64,000 nucleotides of DNA from Lucinisca nassula. Taxonomy: Eukaryota > Mollusca > Bivalvia > Lucinida > Lucinidae. The stretch is taken from contig OY757019.1 in the NCBI GenBank assembly GCA_963580285.1, positions 64,872,587 through 64,936,586 of the forward strand. Reading direction: 5' to 3'. The notes beneath the pieces are model-generated. The model saw nothing but the letters and a program-made list of their open reading frames with translations, had not been told where the DNA came from and searched no databases. The position numbers were made by a program, and so were the translations under genes. This document shows, in pieces, positions 44,200-55,435 of this stretch (its first letter is position 1; each line of letters opens with the position of its first letter).

Positions 44200-44860
44200 A
44201 TGTCATGCATCACAAAACATACAATGTACAAATACCCAAAGTGACAAAAGGCCATAACTCATGAAGTATTTTTCGGAATTTAATCAAAAGTTCATCCGGT
44301 CATCTACTCATCATAACCAATCTATTTACCAACTTCCAAGGCTCTAGCTCTTATAGTCTTTGAGATATTTTGCTGACAAGATTTTATAAAAAAATTCAAA
44401 GGGCAATAACTCCTGAAAAGGGCATTCTCCGGATAAGATCATATATGAAATTTCAAAACCCTAGCACACGCAATTCTTAAATTATGCTTTGTATCACAAA
44501 ACATACAGAGGTACAATGTACAAATACCCAAACTGACAAAGGGTCATAACTCATCACCACAAATCTATTCACTAACTTTCAATGTTCTAGCTCCAATGAA
44601 TTTTGAGATATTTTGCTGACAAGATTTTATCCACCCCCCACAAAAAAAATCAAGTGGCAATAACTCTCGAAAGGGGATGAGAAAAAAAATCGCGTCACCT
44701 AATTGTCCACGAGGAATCCATATATAAAATTTCAAAACGCTAGCATACGCGGTTCTTAGGATATTTTACGCATCAAAACGGACAGACAGACGGACGAACG
44801 AAGCAGAAGCAATATGCCCCTCCAACTTCTTTAATGAACATGGACAGATCTGTACATTTT
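44200..44860. repeat. Element with GGCAATAACTC words and internal duplication
   Basis: Two diverged copies of a block with CATAACTCATGAAGTATT, CAAGATTTTATAAAAAA and GGGCAATAACTCC, then GGACAGACAGACGGACGAAC near 44,780. Typical bivalve-style non-autonomous repeat; class not determined. Confidence 0.5.
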
Positions 44861-44879
44861 GCAGACATTTTAAAACTTG

Positions 44880-45050
44880 TAACATTCATCACAATATAGT
44901 CATATATATTTATATATATATTTGCATAGTTTTATATTCTTATAGTGATGAAAAACGAGGTGTTTATCTTTACCTCTCCAACATGAATATTTGGCTTGAA
45001 GATTGTTAGATATATGTAGTACACTAACTGGTCATAGTAATAGCTGTATA
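44880..45050. other. Short AT-rich stretch, nothing recognised
   Basis: Includes a small TATATA cluster near 44,900-44,925. Separates the GGCAATAACTC element from the 21-bp array. Confidence 0.5.
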
Positions 45051-45614
45051 AGTCATTTTTTACAGTTTAATGGCCTTGTTGACAGTTGCATGGGTCACTC
45101 TGATATCTGTATAAGCCAAGATGACAGCTGTAAGAGTAGTTATATGAATCATGATGGTAGCTACGGTATATGAATCATGGGGACAGCTGTATGACACATA
45201 ATTACAGCAGTACGAATAATGGTGATAGCTGTATAACAAATGGTGATAGCTATAAGAGTAATTATTCTAAAATATGATTCATGGTGAAAGCTGTGTGATA
45301 GCTGTGTGAGTTATAGTGACAGCTCGATGATTTATCTTGACAGCTGCATGAGTAGTTGTGGTAGCTGTATTAGTCGTGCTGATAGCTGTATAAGTTATGG
45401 TGATTGCTGTACGGGCCAAGGTAATACAGGCGTATCCGAGATAGCTATATGATTCGTGGGGATAGCTGTATGTGTCATGATGACAGCTGTTTGACTCATG
45501 GTGACAGTTCCATGAGTCATGATGACAGCTAACTGAATCATGATGAAAGCTGTATGAGTCATGAAGGTAGCTGCGGTTGACATAGTAATAGCAACGTAGT
45601 GTACAAGTCTTTCT

Positions 45615-45659
45615 GGGACAGACTAGCTAGTTTCCGCAATTAGGCCTAGCCAGTGACCC
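45615..45659 (-). ncRNA. Hammerhead relic with perfect stem III
   Basis: Minus strand: GGGTCA, CTGGCTA (core changed from CTGATGA), GGCC-TAATT-GC, GGAAA, CTAGCTAGTC, TGTCCC. Stem III (ACUA-GC-UAGU) and a GUC triplet are ideal, but the CUGAUGA core is mutated. Its duplicate at 51,942-51,986 is altered in the same region. Confidence 0.5.
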
Positions 45660-45865
45660 TCAAATATTCTCAAACTTTCGCAGTGGAATCCATGATCCAA
45701 AAGGACTAGAAAATATAATCCACACTATGATGAAGGCCAGGGAGACGTTTTACGGCCGCCACATATTCCCTTAACACCATCTGTGGTAAAGGTAAAATAG
45801 CATATATAAGGGATAATCCTTTGGAAGCAAGGACTACAACACGGAACCGAAAATCGTAGTGTGTG

Positions 45866-46193
45866 TGTGAATTCGGGTTTAACGTCGCTTTCAACAATTT
45901 TTCAGTCATATCACGACGGTGTCTGGTTGCGACAGGGAGCTCAATGCTCACTTTTTATAGTGCTGCCTCACTGAAGTATCATGTCCCAGACACATTACAT
46001 GATACCACACCCAGTCACATTATCCTGACACTGGGTCGACCAGTCCTAGCTCTACCCCGTAAATCTGAGTGCCAAGCGAGGAGCAGCTAGTACCATTTTA
46101 ACGACTTTGGTATGTCGCGGCCCGGGATCGAACCCGTGACCTCCCGTTCCCCGGAGCGGACACTCTACCAACTGAGCTATCGGGGCCGGTTGT
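45866..46193 (-). repeat. Full-length tRNA-derived SINE (bivalve type)
   Basis: Minus strand starts with a tRNA-like head, GATAGCTCAGTTGGTAGAG (A box about 46,163-46,179) and CACGGGTTCGATCCCGGG (B box about 46,124-46,135). It continues TACCAAAGTCGTTAAAATGG and GCTAGGACTGGTCGACC, and ends AACGTCGTTTTC-like/GACGTTAAACCCGAATTC with a CACACAC tail. I recognise this as a common bivalve SINE layout. The duplicate at 52,178 lacks it, and GTAGT flanks both sides, so it has a clear empty site and target duplication. Confidence 0.85.
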
Positions 46194-46859
46194 AGTAGTG
46201 TACAGGATTTTCTGGGCTATGTGATTCTTAGGGATAGTCATAGTGATAGTTGCATGACCTATGGGGAAAGCTATATGAGCCATGCTTATTGCTGTGTGAG
46301 TCAGGATGAAAGATGTGTGGATCAGGATGATAGTTTATTAGCTATGGTGACAGCTTAAGGCGGCATGATGATAGCTCTATGAGCCATGGTGATAGCTTTA
46401 TGAACCATAGTGACATATGCACGAGACATGGTGATATGAGCCAGAGTGGCCGATGAAGGAGTCATGGTGACAGATGTAGTGTAGACATAGCGATAGCAGC
46501 AACCTTTGAATTATGACAGCAGCTTTAAGAGTCATTGTGACAACTGTATGGGTCTTGTGGCAGCTTTATACGTCATAGGGACAGCTGTATGAATCATGGC
46601 AGCTGTATGAGTCATGGTGATAACTTTATGAGTCAATGTGCTAGCTGTGTGAGTCGTGGTGATTGCTGTATTAGTCAGAGTAATACCAGTATGATTAATG
46701 GTAATAGCTATAAGAGTCATGGTGGAAGCTGTTGAAGTCCTTTGGTAATAGTATAAGATCCATGGTAATAAATGAATCTGTCCCTGTATGAGTGATACGT
46801 ACATGTATCAGTCGTCCGTCGTCCTTTCACATGTTCAACTAAGTATATCTTTAAAGCCA

Positions 46860-47345
46860 GTTGGCCAATCATGATTAAATTTCATGAGAGGCATTATCAG
46901 GTTGGGGGAAAAGATGCATTATGTTTTGGGGCAGATCAGATGGAAACTCTTGTTGGCATGGCAACATATAGCTCCTATAGACTTACATTTGGAAAAACTT
47001 CTCTGAAACCACTAGGCCCAGAGCTTACATATGAAGCATGTGGCAGTGTCAAGTGGTCCCCTACATAAATTGTGCCATTCATGCCTCTGGGGTCTAAACT
47101 GGCCACTCCCCGGGCCCCTTAGCCCTCATAGACTTATAATGGAAAAAAGCTTAAACATTCTTCTTCTCTGAAACCACTAGGCGCAGAGCATATATATTAA
47201 GCATGTAGTAATGTCAAGTGGTCCCCTACATAAATTGTGCCAATCATGTCCCTGGGGTCTAAACCGGCCACATCCCGGGGGCCATTCAAGCATGACTTTT
47301 CATCAAAAGCATGTACTTGATATACTTTCACGTATTAACAATATA
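46860..47345. repeat. Two-copy repeat of about 165 bp
   Basis: CTGAAACCACTAGGC, GTCAAGTGGTCCCCTACATA and GGGGTCTAAAC recur at an interval of about 185 bp (near 47,005 and 47,170). GGGGCCATTC-like ends resemble the element at 39.2-41.5 kb. No gene recognised. Confidence 0.5.
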
Positions 47346-47364
47346 GGTATGGGATGTTGCACTG

Positions 47365-47758
47365 ATGAGTTAGAAAGCCTTCATGCGGACTGAACAAAGT
47401 ATTTGTCTAAATCGCGTTGGAAGTATTCGCGAGGATTGTTGCCATGAAAAATTGATTCAAGCCCCCCTCCCCCCCACCCCCGGAGCGGGGTTCATTTTAC
47501 TGACCGTTCCAAGGTGGTTCCTCTGTCGCAGTTTATTTTTGTTATGGTTTGTCTCAAGTGTTTGTGTCGCGTATATTATTTTGTTTTGGATAGCCAGTTG
47601 GCCATTTTGTGAGAAATTAACTGTCCGTTTTGGCTTTCTGAGTTGATGTTTCCATTAGGGTCTGTTGTTTCATGTTTGTGTTTCTTTCCCTTTGGTGTCT
47701 CTGATGGGAGCTGTGGGTTGATTGCATCTATTCCTGATCATTGCCTTCACTTATATTT
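47365..47758 (+). repeat. Family A, copy 11
   Basis: CTTCATGCGGACTGAACAAA, TTGCCATGAAAAATTGATTC, a C-rich run (47,462-47,481), GACCGTTCCAAGGTGGTTCC, ending TTCCTGATCATTGCCTTCAC. Confidence 0.8.
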
Positions 47759-47759
47759 T

Positions 47760-49822
47760 GGCAGTCAGTACCAGTTTTCAATTTTCCACACTACAAGTCT
47801 ATTGAACTGCTAAGTTGACATAACAACCAAACTAAAGAGCCGAATTTCATAAAATATATTAAACATGATATGGCAAATTTTGTGAATATTTCCATAAAGT
47901 CTCAGTCCCATATGGTTTCTGAGAAGATGTTTTTTTTTTTTTAGTATTTTTCTGGCATTTCGGTTTCCATGGCAGCCAAGCAACAAATAAAAGTGATCAT
48001 TAGGCCTAAAATCAGATAGATGACAGCATAAAGGATATTAATATGAAAGTTTTGTCAAAATATCTGCAAGACTTGGCAGTAACTACCATTTTTCTATTTT
48101 CACCATTATAAGGCTATGTAACCTCTAAGATGCCATAGCAACCAAAATAATGAGCAGAATTTCATGAAAAATAAAAACAAAAGAAAAACACTAAACATGT
48201 AAGGGAAAATATGGTGAATATGTCCATTGAGCCTCAGCCTCATAGAGCATATAGTTTCTGGGGAGATGATTTTTTTAGTTATTCCTTTTGACATTTTGGT
48301 TTGGCAAAAACTAACAAGAACTGTTACATGACAGCATAGCTCGCCTGTTTCGCGCCTTCAAGATATAAGGTAAAATTGCTGAACCATGAAATATAGGTCA
48401 CACTCACCTAGATATATTCTGAGATCAATAACTGGGACACATGGAACATAATTCCAGATATAACATATCAGAATTAAATTGTGTCTGAATATAAGGCAAA
48501 ATCATTGAACCATGAAAATAGCTCACAATGACCTACATATATTTCTAAGTCAATCATCTGGTCACATGGAACTAATAATCCAGGTGAGACATTTCTCGAT
48601 CAAATCGTATTCAAGATAATAGGCAAAATCACTGAACCATAAAATACAGGTCACACTTACCTAGATATAATTCAAGCTCAATCATGGGGTCACGTGGAAT
48701 AAATAATCCAAGCTTGACATTTCTCCATCAAATTGTATTCAAGATAATAGACAAAATCACTGAACCATGAAATATAGGTCACACTGACCTTGATATATTT
48801 TGCGGTCAATTATCGGGTCACATGGAACTAATAATCCAGGTATGACATTTCTCCATCAAAAAGTATTCAAGATAATAGGCAAAATCACTGAACCAAGAAA
48901 TATAGGTCACACTGACCTAGATATATTTTGCGGTCAATAATGGGATCATATGGAACTAATAACCCAGGTTTGACATTTATCCATCAAATAATATTAAAAG
49001 TAATAGGCAAAATCACTAGACCATGAAATGTAGGTCACCATGACCTAGATATATTTTGCGGTCAATTATCGGGTCACATGGAACTAATAATCCAGGTATG
49101 ACATTTCTCCATCAGTTAGTATTCAAGATAATAGGCAAAATCACTGAACCATGACATATAGGTCACACTGATGTAGATATATTTTGAGGTCAATCAGCAG
49201 GTCACTTGGAACTAATAATCCAGGTATGACATTTCTACATCAAATAGTATTCGAGATAATAGGCAAAATCGCTGAACCATTAAATATATAGGTCACAGTG
49301 GCCTAGATATATTTTGAGGTCAATCATGGAGTCACATGGAACTAATATCCCAGGTATGACATTTCTCCTACAAATAGTCTTTAAGGTATAAGGCAAAATC
49401 ACTGGACTGTGAAATGTAGGTCATCATCCCCCTCACCCTTTTACACGTGAACCAATGTCACTTGATTGGTTGATGTATAACCAATTGTGTCTAAAGGCGA
49501 GCTAAAAAGGAACAGTATGCCTAAAATCAGTTGGCACAAGCTAGACTACACGAGGAACATAAGTTTTGTCAAAATATCTGCAAAAGCTTTGCAGTTAATA
49601 CAATTTTTCAATTTTCCCCATCAGAAGTCTATGGAAACTCAAAACATAAACTTTAAATCCTACAACCCAAGGATGCTACAGATACAATCTGATCTCAATC
49701 GGACCAGTGGCTTCAGCAGAGATGTTGTCTGTAAATGTTGATGCCAGACATACTACGCAGACGACGGACAACTGCCTATCCTATAAGATCTGCCACAGCC
49801 TTCGGCTCTGGTGAGCTAAAAA
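47760..49822 (+). mobile_element. Element with about 126-bp tandem repeats, GGTGAGCTAAAAA end
   Basis: An AT-rich segment with CATGGCAGCCAAGCAACAAA leads into nine tandem units (48,355-49,440). It is followed by CATCAGAAGTCTATGGAAAC, CAGACGACGGACAACTG and GGCTCTGGTGAGCTAAAAA. Same architecture and same kind of closing sequence as 39,238-41,490, but a different repeat unit. No protein frame. Confidence 0.6.
48355..49440 (+). repeat. Tandem repeat, about 126 bp, about 9 copies
   Basis: Units contain AGGCAAAATCACTGAACCATG, AATATAGGTCACACTGACC, TAGATATATTTTGCGGTCAA and AATAATCCAGGTATGACATTTC. The first word recurs near 48,367, 48,491, 48,617, 48,743, 48,877, 49,003, 49,132, 49,262 and 49,389. 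Confidence 0.9.
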
Positions 49823-50362
49823 TCTTTAGTCTGATTTTATAACTGTATTTAACGATTTAGTATAATCCTGTAATTACAAGTACATGATACATGGAACATC
49901 ACTTTCTTGTCAATGATGGGAGGTGTGAGGCAATTGTATCGATTCCAGATCAATGCCTTTACTTTTATTTTATAACATAGGTCTAAAGCTTCACCTAAAA
50001 TATGTAACGGCTGAGCCAATCCTACTTTTGCATATTTTCTGGTCAAGCCCCATTAACTTTAACTGGCATTTAAATGGAATCATCTAAACAACTCATATCA
50101 ATTGGATAGCATAACATATTTGAGACTACACCAATTAATGGCACACGTCTAATTGGCAAACTGTAATCTTAAGTCAACTCACTCAAAGCTTTCCTAATTT
50201 CGAGTAAAAAGTTCTTACAAAATTCCTTTGGTTCCTCAAATATTGTACTGTACCTTCCTCATGGCAGCGATCTTTAGTCTCCAGCTTCACTATATCATGC
50301 CTAAATGTAGAAATTATACAAATTAGATCAAAAAGGCATGCTGTATAAAAACAATCAAAATG
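49823..50362. other. AT-rich stretch, one family A scrap
   Basis: GAGGCAATTGTATCGATTCC and GATCAATGCCTTTACTTT at about 49,928-49,965 are the end of a family A copy. Otherwise I recognise nothing. Confidence 0.45.
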
Positions 50363-50668
50363 TATACTGGCCCCCACACATGGGGGCTTGAAGAAATAGA
50401 CTGGGCTTCATGATCCTTACACGCAGAGCTGAAACAGAGGGCACATGAGTACTGGTAAACTGCTTAGAGGTTCTAAGCCTGACCAGGAAAAAGTGGTGCG
50501 AGTTGGGCCCGTCATACATATAAAATATATTGGTTTCATTGGGCGGCAGGGCCTGAGATGTCATTTCATCTCAATGTCTTGTAAAAGTTCCACAAAACTA
50601 GAAGCAACATCTCCAACAATGACCTTTACAATGTTGATGGGGATGTTATACCTCAAATAAAAAAAACA
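50363..50668 (-). repeat. Family C retroposon, minus copy (inverted pair)
   Basis: Reads GGGGGCTTGAAGAAATAG, GCAGAGCTGAAACAGAGG, GATGTCATTTCATCTCAATG, and ends GTTATACCTCAAATAAAA with an AAAAACAAC tail. It faces the plus-strand copy at 50,755-51,055 across about 85 bp of A-rich DNA. Confidence 0.75.
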
Positions 50669-50754
50669 AAAAAAAAAACAACAAAAAAAAAAACAAGTGC
50701 AGTATGCCATTAGAAAAATTAAAGCAATGCATTATGCCTTGCCACTCTAATTTT

Positions 50755-51055
50755 CATCAAGCAAGTGCCATAACACTTGTTTGTTTGATCTGAGGTTAAG
50801 TATCCCCGTCAACACTGTATAGGTCATTCTCGAGAAGTTGCTTCCAATTCTGTGGGACTTTTACCCAAAACTGAAATGAAATGACTTCTCAATGAAACCA
50901 ATAGGGTTTATAACCTTGGATGGGTCCACTCGCCCCGCCTTGCCTGGGCAGGCTTAGACCCTCTAAGCGGTTTACAAGTACTTGTGTGTGGTCGATTTCA
51001 GCTCTGGAAGCATCATGCAGCCCATCTATTTCTTCAAGCCCCGATGGGCTGCCAT
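50755..51055 (+). repeat. Family C retroposon, plus copy (inverted pair)
   Basis: TTGTTTGATCTGAGGTTAAG, GTGGGACTTTTACCCAAAAC, GCCTGGGCAGGCTTAGACCC, ending CTTCAAGCCCCGATGGGC. Confidence 0.75.
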
Positions 51056-51299
51056 AAACACTGTCAAAATAAATTCAAAGTGAAGGTGCATTAGTCTTTC
51101 CCTTAATAAAGTTGACATTAATACATGAATAAGGTGACTATTTTCAATGTTCAAAGGGGCCATTTCTCCGAAAGGAAGTAAACCAGAATTACAATTCCTA
51201 TTTTCTGTAGAACCACTCAGGGTACGTAACATTTATGCGAAGTTTACGGTAAATATCTACTGTTTACAGAGTAGATAAAAGTATATCACAATTCGCTCA

Positions 51300-51640
51300 T
51301 GTTAAAGGGTGCTGGTAAGCCATTTCTGACCTAAAATTGACAGTTTTGGAGGGCCTGTGACCTTGAAAAAAGGTCAAGGTCACCAAAAGCAAACCAAATC
51401 TTTGGTAGGTTACAATGACATATTGTACAAATAATGTTCTAGAAAGTCTGGCCAAATTACAGCTATTCATTCAAGACACCTGTGCAGATAAGCCAAAATT
51501 GACAGTTTTGGGGACCTTTGACCTTAGAAATAAGGTCAAGGTCTTCAAAAACTAAGGTCGGTCACAATGATATATTGTACCAAGTTTGAACAAATTTCAC
51601 TGATTCATTCATGAGACAGTATCTGAATCATTTATGAATA
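51300..51640. repeat. Two copies of a GGTCAAGGTC repeat
   Basis: AAAATTGACAGTTTTGG followed by GACCTTGA..AAGGTCAAGGTC and ATATTGTAC occurs twice, about 165 bp apart. A motif very common in bivalve non-autonomous repeats. Confidence 0.6.
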
Positions 51641-51941
51641 ATCTTGACAGCTGCAGAAGTATTTGTGGTAGGTGTATTAGTCATGGTGACAGCTGTATGA
51701 GTAATGGTGATAGTTGTATGTGCCAAGGTAATACAGGCGTAACAGTGATAGCAAAATGATTTGTGGGGATAGCTGAATGAACAGCTAAATGAATCATGAT
51801 GATAGCTGTATGAGTCAGGAAGTCAGCTGCGGGTGACATGGTGATAGCCATTTGATACATGGTAATAACTGCATGATGTTCTATATAATGGGCAATCCTT
51901 TGCAAGCAACCAAGGGCTACAATACGGAACCAAGTTTTTAG

Positions 51942-51986
51942 GGGACGGACTAGCTAGTTTCCGCATTTAGGCCTTGCCAGTGTCCC
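51942..51986 (-). ncRNA. Hammerhead relic, duplicate of 45,615-45,659
   Basis: Same layout with CTGGCAA in place of CTGATGA, intact CTAGCTAGTC stem III and GGGACA/CGTCCC stem I with one mismatch. Predicted inactive. Confidence 0.48.
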
Positions 51987-52507
51987 TCAAATATTCTAAA
52001 ATTTAAGCAGTGGAATCAATGATCGAAAAGGACTAGAAAATATAACCCAAACTATGCCGAAGGGCAGGCAGACTTTTGACAGCCGCCACACATTCCCTAA
52101 TCACCAGCTGAAGTTAAAATGTCATATATAAGGGATAATCTTTTGGAAGCAAGTACTACAACATGGAACAGAAAATCGTAGGGTGCAGGATTATCTTGGC
52201 TATGTGATTCTTGGGGATAGTCATAGTGATAGTTGTATGACCTATGTTGAAAGCTATATGAGCCATGCTTATAACTGTGTGAGTCATGATGAAAGCTGTG
52301 TGAATCAGGATGATAGTTTATTAGCCATGGTGACAGCTTAAGGCGACATGATGATAGCTCTATGAGTCTATATTAGTTTTATGAACCATAGTGACATCTG
52401 CAAGAGTCATGGTGATATGAGCCAGAGTTGCCGATGAAGGAGTCATGGTGACAACTATAGTGTAGACATAGCGATAGCAGCAACCTCTGAATTATGACAG
52501 CAGCTGT

Positions 52508-52807
52508 AAGTTTGTTTGATTTGAGGTTTTACGGCCCCGTCAACCCTCTAAAGGTCATTTTGGAGACGCTGCTTCCAATTTTGTGGGACTTTTACCCGAC
52601 ATTGAGATGAAATGACATCTCAAGCCCTGTCGCCCAATGAAACCAATATGGTTTATTAGCATGGACGGTCCGCCTCGCACCGCGGTTCCTGGACAGGCTT
52701 AGATCCTCTAAGCGGTTTACCAGTACTAGTGTGCGGGCCGGATTCAGCTCTGTCTGGAAGCATCATGCAGCCCATATATTTCTTCAAGCCCCTATGGGCG
52801 GGGCTTA
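52508..52807 (-). repeat. Family C retroposon with clean target duplication
   Basis: Flanked by AGCAGCTGTAAG (left) and AGCAGATGTAAG (right), a 12-bp direct repeat with one mismatch. The segmental duplicate at about 46,515 has the same sequence once and no insert. The minus-strand 3' end is AAACCTCAAATCAAACAAAC, a CAAA-type retroposon tail. This is the best-defined copy. Confidence 0.82.
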
Positions 52808-53499
52808 GCAGATGTAAGAGTCATTGTGACAATTGTATGGGTCTTGTGGCAGCTTTATACGGACAGCTGTATGAGTCATGGTGATATGAGCCAGAGTGGC
52901 CGATGAAGGAGTCATGTTGACAGCTATAGTGTAGTCATAGTGATAGCAGCAACCTATGAATTATGACAGCAGCTGTAAGAGTCATTGTGACAACTGAATA
53001 GGTCTTGTAGCAGCTTTATACGTCATAGGGACAGCTGTATGAGTCACGGTGGTATAAGCCAGACTGGCCCATGAAGGAGTCATGGTGACAGCTGTAGTAT
53101 AGTAATAACGATAGCACCAACCTCTGAATTATGGCAGCAGCTGAAAGAGTCATTGTGACAACTGTTTTGGTCTTCTGGCAGCTTTATACGTCATAGGGAC
53201 AGCTGTATGAATCAAAGTGGCAGCTGTATGAGTCATGGTGATAACTTTAGTCGTCAATGCGCTAGCAGCGTGAGTCGTGTTGATTGCTGTATTAGTCACA
53301 GTAATATCAGTATGAGTAATGGTAATAGCTTTAGGAGTCATGGTGGAAGCTGTTTAAGTCCTAGTAATAGCTAAAAGAGTCATGGTAATAAATTAAATGA
53401 ATGTGTCCCTGTGGTAGTGATACGTACATTTATCAGTCGTAGTGACAGCTGTAGTCGTCATGGTGGAAGCAGTATACATGTAAGTCATGGTGACAGCTC

Positions 53500-53501
53500 T
53501 G

Positions 53502-53574
<73 letters not shown>
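53500..53574. repeat. (GT)n microsatellite
   Basis: About 36 GT dinucleotides with one T interruption, directly at the border of a type 1 SINE fragment, whose tail it may have grown from. Confidence 0.93.
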
Positions 53575-53576
<2 letters not shown>

Positions 53577-53577
53577 A

Positions 53578-53670
53578 TGCGTGCTGAGGCATGTTTTATC
53601 CCACCAACAACTAAGATCATATAGAAAGTTGACCTCAGTTTAAAGACTTATCCAAAAGTCTGGAGAATAA
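53578..53670 (-). repeat. Type 1 SINE body fragment
   Basis: TTTTATCCCACCAACAACTA, GTTGACCTCAGTTTAAAGAC and CCAAAAGTCTGGAGAA match 15,850-15,925 in the same orientation. Confidence 0.65.
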
Positions 53671-53676
53671 AAAGCT

Positions 53677-54055
53677 AAATGGTTGCCTTTGGAAACAAAG
53701 AACACATACAAGAACGAAAATTGGAGACTCGGTTTTATTGAGGCTCTTCATACACAGCAATATAGTTTGCAAGGCTGCATATGCCTAGCACCGGCTTAAG
53801 CGATATTCGATATTCAAAGTAAACAAAATAGGCTCAATGATCCCAGAGGAAAAGAAAATATAATCTGCCCTATGATGAAGCACAGGGAGACTTTTTACGG
53901 CCGCCACACGGCACTTAACAACAGCTGCAGTGAGGTAAAGGTTGCCTTTGGAAACAAAGAACACATAAAGAACGAAAATCGGAGACTCGGTTTTATTGAG
54001 TACCTTCAGAAACAGCAATATAGTTTGCAAGGCGTATGATCATAAAGAAAAGGAA
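53677..54055 (-). repeat. Decayed hammerhead-unit dimer
   Basis: GTTGCCTTTGGAAACAAAGAA and GGAGACTCGGTTTTATTGAG occur twice, about 258 bp apart (near 53,682 and 53,940), flanking the shared GAGACTTTTTACGGCCGCC block. The core is too diverged to call a ribozyme, but the dimer layout is kept. Confidence 0.5.
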
Positions 54056-54094
54056 AATATAATCTGCACTAAGATAACATTATCTGCTCAAATC

Positions 54095-54160
54095 GAGCCC
54101 CAAAGATACATGGTTTCTAAGTCGAGTAGTTTAACCACTACACCCGCGGAGGCTTTAATG
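54095..54160 (-). repeat. Type 1 SINE head fragment
   Basis: GATACATGGTTTCTAAGTCG and AGTAGTTTAACCACTACACC, then GCGGAGGCTTT, match the tRNA-like head. Confidence 0.6.
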
Positions 54161-54705
54161 GTGGTCACAGCTCAATGAGTCATGATGATAGCATTGTAAG
54201 TCATGGGGCTAGCTGTAATAGTCATGTTGACAGTTGTGTGAGCAACTGTGAAGACTTATGCGAGTCATGTTGATAGCTGTATGCGTCATGATGACAGCTG
54301 TATGTGTCATGGCAACCGCTGTGTGAGACATAATGGCATCTGAAGCAGTTATGGTGACAGCTGTAGGAGTCGTGAGAACAGCTGTGTGAGTCATGTTGAT
54401 ATGGACAGCTGTATGAACAATGGTTGCAGCTGCACAAATCATAGTGACATTACATTAGATAATATGGCTGATGAAAGTGTTATGAGTCTTGGTGACAGCT
54501 GTGTTTGAAATTAAAATATCTGTATGAGTCATGTTGGTAGCTGTATGAATCATGGTGATAGTGATAGAAGTCGTGGTGATAGCTGCGTGAGTCACGGTGA
54601 AAGCTGTATGAGTCATCTTAATAGCTGTATGCGTTATGGGAATAGCTACAAGAATGAAAATTTCAAAGTGATATATGTACGAGTAATTGTGATAGCTGTA
54701 TTAGT

Positions 54706-54744
54706 CTTCCCTTTGTTTATTTGAATAGAGGTTTACGGGGCTTG
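54706..54744 (-). repeat. Internally deleted family C remnant
   Basis: TTTGTTTATTTGAATAGAGG directly joined to GGGGCTTGCTGTAT. The duplicate at 56,627-56,932 has the same flanks with about 260 bp of family C between, so this copy lost its interior after the duplication. Confidence 0.6.
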
Positions 54745-55435
54745 CTGTATAGTCATAGTGATAGCTATATTAGTCATAATGGTCACTAAATGAGTGACTG
54801 TGACAGCTGTTTGATTCATGCTGATAGCTGTATGAGGCATGAAGACAGCTTTATGCATAGTCATTTGGTTCATTGTTACAGCTGTGTAGGCTTTATGGCC
54901 CCTGACGAAAGCAATATGAGCGATTCTCATAGCTGTATGAGCACGGAGTGATGACTGTGTGAGTAACGGAGATAGCTGCATGAATTAAGATGACAGCTGT
55001 ATTCATCATGGTGACAGCTGTAGTGATCAAGATGAGAGCTGCATGAATTATGGTAACAGTTCTAAGTGTCACGGTGAAAGCTGTTGTCATGTGATAGCTG
55101 TAAAGGCCATGATGGCAGCCATATGAGCCATTTTGAAAGATCTATTGACAGCTGTAGTAGTCATACTGAAAGCAGCAGTTGCCAAGATGACATATTTGTG
55201 AGTCATGGTATGTGTGATGTTAACAGTTGAATTGGTAATGGGTCATAACAATAGCTATACAAGTCAATGTGACATCTGAATGTGTAATTGCGATATCTGT
55301 ATGTGTCTTGGTGAAAGCTTAAAAGGCGTGCTAATAGATATCGGAGTCATGGTAAAAGCTGTTTGAGTTAACGTCACAGCTGTATGTGTCGTGGTGGCGT
55401 GTTGTTAGCTGTATGAGTCACCGTGATGGCTGTAT

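Larger units (their letters stand above)
45055..46860 (+). repeat. 21-bp minisatellite with hammerhead-unit relic and SINE
   Basis: Unit GGTGATAGCTGTATGAGTCAT. Broken by a diverged hammerhead unit (about 45,600-45,860) and by a SINE (45,866-46,193). Collinear with 51,650-53,400, of which it is a segmental duplicate. Confidence 0.88.

Noticed and set aside
46100..46190. Functional tRNA gene on the minus strand
   Set aside because: The T stem does not pair cleanly and the sequence continues directly into a SINE body and tail, so it is the SINE head.
47340..47400. Hammerhead in family A (CTGATGAG..TTAGAAAGCC at 47,357)
   Set aside because: There is no room for stem II between the CTGATGA and GAAA-like words, other family A copies lack them, and no stem I pairing was found.
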